From NCBI GenBank assembly GCA_023678885.1, contig CM042985.1:18082465-18146464 (forward strand): 64,000 bases of DNA, in the 5' to 3' direction. The stretch is from Pogostemon cablin. Lineage: Eukaryota; Streptophyta; Magnoliopsida; Lamiales; Lamiaceae. A program made the position numbers and the translations under genes. This document shows positions 57,677-64,000 of this stretch, piece after piece (positions within the stretch are counted from its first letter, which is position 1; each line of letters opens with the position of its first letter). The notes under the pieces are model-generated. The model was given only the letters and a program-made list of their open reading frames with translations. It ran no database searches and was not told the DNA's origin.

Positions 57677-58151
57677 GTTCTAGATACACTACTTTTCTCT
57701 CGTTCCCGCTTCTTATTCCTTGAGAAAGCCGACCAGGTACTCTCTTCTCTTCCGACGACGCAGCTGTTCATCACTCCTACACTTTTCACGTAGACTTTAT
57801 TTTGTGTTGAACGGGTAATTTGTGGGAATTCCTAATCATGATTCTTTTTGAACTTATAATTTCTGTTAATTTCTATTCAATTTATCACAATATCTTAATT
57901 GCTGATTTACACCTATATCGAATTTTATTTATCACGTTCTTAAATGTATTGAAAATCTTAAAAGTTGTTGATTATAATCGTCAAGATGCAAATTTTTGCT
58001 GGGCTCTTTTTTTTTTGCAATTTTAATTTGATCTTCTGAAAGACTGAAACTGAAGTTTAATAGTTTTTTTCCTTATGTCAGGGTGAAGCTTTAACGTACC
58101 AACATTAAGACCCTGGTTGAAGCAGTGGAATCTTGACAGCTAACGAGATAA
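57669..58151 (+). other. RRN3 5' untranslated region with intron
   Basis: A CT-rich leader (57680-57736) ends ACCAG at a GTACTC donor (57737). The intron runs to TTATGTCAG (58081), and the second leader part 58082-58151 leads to the ATG. There are no ATGs in the spliced leader. Splice sites inferred by sequence. Confidence 0.6.
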
Positions 58152-61100
58152 ATGGGAGCACCCGACATGGATGAGCTAAGTTTTACTGATTCGGAGTTGG
58201 ATTATCATGTTAGGAATGCACTTAAAGCTGCCTCTGAGGTATTGATGCTATGTGAATTTGGCATGTTAATGTTCTCTATGACTGCTCGCAATCTATGTAC
58301 AGCTTTGGAAATGCTAACTTTCAATTTGTTTCAAGGGTGACTACAGCTTTTATGAACAACTTGTGGCAGTGATACACCATAAAGAACGTCTTTACCCTGA
58401 GGAGATAGCCCTTCTCGTGGTATGTTGTGGTTTGTTGCGAGTAAATTTTTGCTCTTCTTTTCAGTTCGCTTTGTAATTTGATTCATCTTAATTTTCATGT
58501 AACATGACAGACATGTTTGAAAGCTGTGACTGGAGCAGTCTCCTGTGTGCACATTGTTCATCATCGGTCTCTCCTAGCTGCTGTTAGTTTACACTAAGTC
58601 GATTGAATAGTCAGTTTATTTTATCATTGTTGTGATATTTATGAGTTGGTGCTGCAGATATTTGGGATGAGTATGTGGAATTATGGAACTGATGTGATGG
58701 ATGCATTGGTTGAATTGGTTGTGTCCTTGGTATGCTAATTACTTGTCCTACCTACTTGACACTTCCATATTTGTATCAGAGTTTCAATATGTATTGCTTA
58801 CCTTTTCTGTTCTTGTTCTTATAGGCTTCAGCAAATGGAGAATATGTTGATTTATGCTTGGAGATGCTTGTTCTCAATTTCACACCACCATCAGCTCCTA
58901 ATTCTGCTTCTTACTTTATGGAATTATTGAAGCAACCTTGGGGTCTTACTAAAAAGGCTCAAGTTCTTGATCGTGTTCATTCAGCTCTGAGAGATATTTC
59001 AAATGTAGTTCCACTTTCACCTCTGAGATTAGAGAAGATAGTTAGGGATCGAATGCCTTACATTTATACGAAGGAACATGTAAGTTCATGTTTACATACT
59101 TCATATGCTGTACCATCAGTCAATAGCTTTATTTCTTTTGTGTCTTTGTAGATTTTAGTACTATCCTATTTTTTGTACATGTGTATATGTACATGTTTAG
59201 CTACATCTCTCTTCGAAAACCTGTTTAATCAGAGGATGGAAATGATTAGACGAGTTTCCAACTTAATTTTAAAAAATTGCATTCACTAATCTACTTTCAT
59301 TCATCTTGATTTTCAGCTCCATAATTGTTCTTTCAATTATATTATTAATCTCTGGATTATGAGCCCATTTTGTTAATGCAAGAAAAATATGTGCTAAGTA
59401 CCATGTGTGCCATTACCCATGACACCTTTAATGACTATGGTTGAGAGGCCATATGACTGGACTTGATTCTTGTGATAAAAGCTGCAACTGTTAAATGTTT
59501 GTGTTATAAATATCATATGGCCTTATCCTCTGTCACAAACCTTTTTGCTAACATTCTCACTTTAACTTGGAGTTAGTGTTTATTGATCCAGTGAGAATTG
59601 TTGTTTTGTATTTTAGGCATAGATAACCTTTTAAGTTGCAAACTGATTTCTTCAGATCTGTGAGCTCAAAGATGCTGGTGGTTGGCTAGAATTTATATCT
59701 TGGCTCTTTTTAAATGCAGATTATTGTGATGTATGTGGAGAATATGCTGAGATTAGAGAGCAATGCAATGGGTGAACTTATGGGGAGCACCATTTTTGTT
59801 TCATTAATGGATAAACTAATAGAATTGGATGTAAGTTCTTTAAAAATTAGATAGTTGATAATGACCAGTCAATAGTTATAATTATTTGTTTTTGTGTGGT
59901 TTGGCCTGTAGGTGGAAATTGCATGGGATGATATTTTGCAGGATGATTTCCACATGGGCATGTTTGATATGGAACTGGAAGACCTTGAGGGATCTGCCAA
60001 TCTTATTGTCCAAGATTCTGATGAGGTTCTTTATATGTTTAAAAAAAAAACCTAAAAATTTCAGTTATCTTTTTCTTGAAATTGAAGCAGCACTTCAGTT
60101 TTTTATACTATAAGATGCAGTCAGGTGAACTTTAGGATTAAAGAACCCCAAAAGGGCACAAAAGGTTTAGAAGTTTGTGTAGAAGAACTTGAAATATATG
60201 CACTATATGGTTTTTCAGCAATCTATGTTAGTTTTATACTTTAATTTTGACTTATGACATTGTGTTTTTAAACTTTAGAATTATAGACATTTCATCATAT
60301 CAAATATGATCAATGGTTATGTAAATAAGTGCTCTCCGGATGCCAAAGTCTTGACTTGTTTGCTAAGTTTTTACCACTAAGATTGTTGTAGCATTCAAAA
60401 CCAAGTACTTGTGTTCGACTCAGGTAGTGTTGAAAATGATGTATTACTGTGGCACCAAGAATCATCATAGAACCATACCCAGAGTACCCCGTAAGTGCCC
60501 TCCTTGATATCCCTTGGATATTGCCAGCTTTAGTGTGTTCACCTCTTTCTTGATGAAACTCAAAGTAGTTTATTGATTATAAGGAGTTGAGGGTTTGAGT
60601 TACATAAGTAGATAGTAACCATTCTCAGATTTTAATGACTATGGAAGTATGAATTGTTTTGTTTTTTCTTTCTTTTAAAAGTAATGGATGACTGACATGT
60701 TTGTAAAGGAATCAGTAAATAATCTAGATTTGTAGTGAGAGCAGGAATAGATCTTCTGTTAAAAATATCTCTATGTAGCCTGTGCTGCCACTTAGATATC
60801 TTAACATGTATAAGTTTGTAAAGTGTTAACAGGTCTTTTAGAATAGAATTATTAGAATAGAGTTATTGAAAAGTTTTTTTTTCAATCAAATGAAAGCCTC
60901 CTTCATTATGCCAAGTGCCTAGATATAAATAAAATAAATTGCTTATCTTTATTGTATTGACTTTTCAACTCTTTACTTCTTATAAGAGCTTTATTTATTA
61001 CATGGTGATGAAACTCATATTCCCAGCTTACAAGAGATGCTTTGATTCAAAGATTTTTTAACGGAAACTTAGTTGCTGAGAGTTTAGATAGTCTAGTGGT

Positions 61101-62552
61101 GCTTACGCTTGAACACCTCAATTCCTGTTTTGAGAGTGGCCGCCTTGTTCAGGTAAAAAACTTTTATCTTGTTGTGTATTTTGTCGTGAAATGTTGGTAT
61201 ATTCTTAATTTGTTTGCCTTCTAATGATACGTCAGGTGTTTGAGACACTCCTCCTATCATTTCAGAAAACAATATTGACTGCTTACAAATCCAAATTTGC
61301 TCAGGTATTTGTGATATCTGGCTTCATATGGAAATAAATATATCTGTTTTTTTAACTTTTTTTTGGTTCCCTTCTTTCTTATATGTTGGGCATTCTCTTT
61401 TTATGGCCCTCAGTGACATAGTAATTGCTTTGTAATATATAGCCTGAATTTGTAGTTTGTAATGTTCTATGCTTGCTCACTGGATCCTGACAATTGTGGG
61501 AAGATGTTTGCTAATGCGCTTGTAAATATCTTTATGAGCAGCGTCAATCCTGAATGGAGGTAATGTAATATGAGGATTCTTTAAAGTTTTTATTCTCTAC
61601 CTGTTTATCCACTCGTGATGCATCTTATTTAGTTATTGATCTTGATGAGTTTCATCTAATTTTCGGTTACTGGAGTTGCATAAACACAAGTCATAAGTCT
61701 TTACATGCGTAGATCATATAATGCAAGTTACATTATGATGCATACTTGTGAAACATGTGAACTAATCTTAGATTTTTGTTTGTGAGCTAGCATTTACCCA
61801 TATTGAATAGCAAAATCATGTGGTATTATTTTTTTTCACTAATCAGTAAAATATTAGCAAATTACATGAGTTATAATAATTTTGCTGCAATTTTTTTAGT
61901 GGCAAAACTGTATTTGAGACTCGAGAATCAAACATGTGTTTGCAGCGTTATTGCCTGAAAGAGTGTTGGTGGGGTATAATTAATGTATTTCAGTATTATA
62001 ATTCTTATATTGCCATATCATATTTGTTTGGTGTTTTCTTAACCCCCCAAACTTTTAGGATTACACCCAAATCTGTTGTGTCTACTGTCTTCCATCTGAA
62101 ACATTGTCGGCCATATATTTAATCAAGCTATGCCAGTTGATTTGGTAATTTTGAAATTACAGTTTGTCAGCTATAGGATTGTTTCTTCTGTCTCTGGTTT
62201 TGTTGGAAAAAGCGTCTTGGATGTATTAATTGTCAATATCTGTAGTAAATTAGCTTATTTGTTACTTATGCAGGATGAGTGCTGTTGCATACCTTGCTAG
62301 TTACTTGGCTCGTTCAAAAGCTGTGCCTCTATCACTTGTTGCCACAATGCTGGAAAGGTCATTATACAATCCATATTACTCGTATGATTTTTTCTTCCTC
62401 AAGTGGGAACAACTGAGAGGAATATATCTGACATTGTTCAATTTCATTTTACATTATATTTCAGTGTGGTGAACTGGTGTTTCCTTTATTGCAAAAATCA
62501 GGATGGTGACATCAATCCCAAAGCTCATAAAGTGTTTTATGCTGGATGCCAG
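58152..62552 (+). CDS. RRN3: RNA polymerase I initiation factor RRN3 (TIF-IA), 5' part
   Basis: RRN3 bridges RNA polymerase I to the promoter-bound core factor and licenses rRNA transcription in the nucleolus. Twelve coding exons by GT-AG sites: 58152-58238, 58336-58419, 58511-58582, 58658-58729, 58825-59079, 59720-59830, 59912-60025, 61027-61152, 61236-61304, 61456-61559, 62274-62357 and 62465-62552. They join in one frame for 422 codons from MGAPDMDELSFTDSELDYHV. Family signatures: LVDK-type LMDKLIELDVEIAWDDIL (exons 6-7), an acidic loop, LDSLVVLTLEHL, then FYACSLDPDNCGKMFANALV and SAVAYLASYLARSKAVPL, matching the conserved HEAT-like core. The exon 7 donor (GTTCTT) and exon 8 start are the least certain. 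About 200 C-terminal residues lie outside the window. No stops or frameshifts: likely functional. Confidence 0.9.
60026..61026 (+). other. RRN3 intron 7 (about 1 kb)
   Basis: Non-coding between the acidic exon and the GNLVAESLDSL exon. A small extra exon cannot be excluded. Confidence 0.6.
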
Positions 62553-64000
62553 GTGAGTGTTACACAGCTATAATCTAAACTATCTCAAACTTTTGATGAG
62601 TTTAGAAAGTATGTGGTTTGGTTGGTGTTCGATCTAACATGCATCCCCTTGAATTGAGACATCTCTTTTTATTTTATTTTTTACCCAAAAATTGAGCTCA
62701 GATTCTTTTCGGGAATTGACAAATCTGAGTGCCCTCTTGTTGATTTTCATTTACTTTTTTTATAGGTACCTTTATAACGCAAATGAAAATAGTCTTTTTT
62801 AAAAAAAAAATTCTGATTGGCACTTTTAATGATGGAATTAAACTAATGCTCTGATGTCTCCTATTTAATTATGTGGCATCAAATCAGTGGAGGTTTATTG
62901 ATCTTTAAATATGATAATGTGAATATGTGATTCTTAAGAACATAAATCCTGCCTAATTGTCCTGCCTAATAGTAAGGATCAACTAAAATTAGGAGATCTC
63001 TTTCACAAAAAAAAAAAAAAGCACCGAAATGGTAGAATCACAGTATGGCAAGTAGTCCTGTTCCATGGTAATACGTCAGGAATCTGGAACAATACTGGCT
63101 ACTTATGTTTTATTTCCCTTGCTAAATTTTATATGTAAATATGTTAATAAATTAATAGACACAAAAATAATGCAATAACTCTCTGTTACTCTCTTACCCT
63201 CATCCGTGTCATGCAAACGAGAATACAGTTGTGGACCCTGTGGTACCAGTATTGCAGAAATTGTTAGGCGCTTGTTGGGTGGCTGCCTAGTTCCTTGTTT
63301 TGGGTGGCCTTCTTTAAAAAAAAAATAAAAAAAATTCATGTCATTCTATTCTCAATTACATTTACATGAACTAATTTTCCTGAGTAACTATATGAAAGAT
63401 TTTAGTGAATAGCAAATAAAAATTATATTTCTCTGCAAAAAAATTATTTCTTGTTGAAGCAGTTTTCGTAAGTTTTCTTCGAACTCTGGTATATGGCTCT
63501 CAAGAACAACCAGATACAGTCACTTGAGCATGTCTAAAAGCACAAGAATATCTTGGAAGAAGAGGGCTGGTGAGGGTGGGAATGACTGAAGTGATGAGGG
63601 TTGATGAAGGTAAAAGGCTGGTGAATGAGGTTGAAGGTTATGAAAAATTGGTAACTTGCAACTATCTAAATCTAAATATATTTCAGTGATGTAAACAATC
63701 TTGCAGAATAAAAAATAAGAGGTCCTTGGGTACGGAATGCACAGGTGGCCTAGGTCTCTGAATAATTACCGAACAGGGGGTTGGCACATATTAGGTTATG
63801 ATCGCCTTTTGTGCCTACACCTAGGTCTAGTTTGCAGCCTGGTTCCCTTTATTGGGTGGCACCATATTGCCTACAGATAACCAAAGAATTTGAGTACTTG
63901 GGCAAATGCTTTAGAACCGTTAATAACTCAGGAGCTGCACATTAAATGCTTGCCTCTGTTACACTTTTGCCTATGAAACGAAGTGGTTGTCAACTTATTG
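62553..64000 (+). other. Start of a long RRN3 intron
   Basis: GTGAGT donor at 62553; no further RRN3 exon recognised to the window edge. Low-complexity runs (63008, 63317) and a short TTAGGCGCTTGTTGGGTGGC block (63263) that may be an old insertion; no gene called. Short open frames here lack family resemblance. Confidence 0.6.

Noticed and set aside
63103..63339. Minus-strand 78-residue frame in the last RRN3 intron
   Set aside because: Starts in a homopolymer run and shows no domain; judged a chance frame.

Overview
This window is nuclear DNA of a flowering plant, most likely a eudicot. The evidence is GT-AG introns in a host gene, Athila-type and Copia LTR retrotransposons, Stowaway-like MITEs, Mutator-like TIR elements and a telo-box next to a ribosome-biogenesis gene. 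I cannot name the species. About 50 kb is nested transposable elements. Only one host gene is visible, the 5' two-thirds of an RRN3 homologue (RNA polymerase I initiation factor) on the + strand from 57.67 kb to the right edge.

Layout. 1-2815 is a near-identical copy of 9262-12076: part of an Athila-type LTR, a Copia 5' LTR, a leader and a 62-bp minisatellite. It is fused at 2815 to the 3' half of Athila family A (2816-9192: decayed env-like ORF, PPT, complete 3' LTR). 9579-18326 is a complete Copia element with GATAC target duplications and dead coding capacity, inserted in a diverged family-A LTR (9193-9578 and 18332-19299). An inverted Copia LTR fragment follows (19300-20167). 20452-34440 is a complete 14-kb Athila element (family C, minus strand, GATAG duplications), with an open env-like ORF and gag-pol in one frame broken by three stops. 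A Tat-type RT remnant follows (34.9-35.6 kb). A minus-strand LINE spans 36.1-49.4 kb and is split by a family-A LTR (37190-38456) and by a 9.1-kb Athila derivative (family B, 38943-48050, ATGTG duplications) that keeps only gag and protease. From 49.7 to 57.0 kb there is a mariner transposase pseudogene, a Copia remnant, a LINE-like remnant, three Stowaway-like MITEs and an 851-bp Mutator-like element. A second Mutator-like element (57069-57659) sits directly against the RRN3 5' end.

Most notable pattern. Each Athila family has a dense, CG-rich array of short imperfect palindromes just upstream of the LTR TATA box. The core motif is family specific (TTCGACCA/TGGTCGAA in A, ACACGAGTCGTGT in C, GAGCTCGGC/GCCGAGC in B). 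A second array with the same motif lies inside each element, and in family B it is in the gag-protease reading frame. The families also share a paired hairpin beside the PPT, an internal PPT-like tract after pol, and (A and C) a possible intron upstream of the env-like ORF. All coordinates and alignments were read by eye; no search or alignment program was run.
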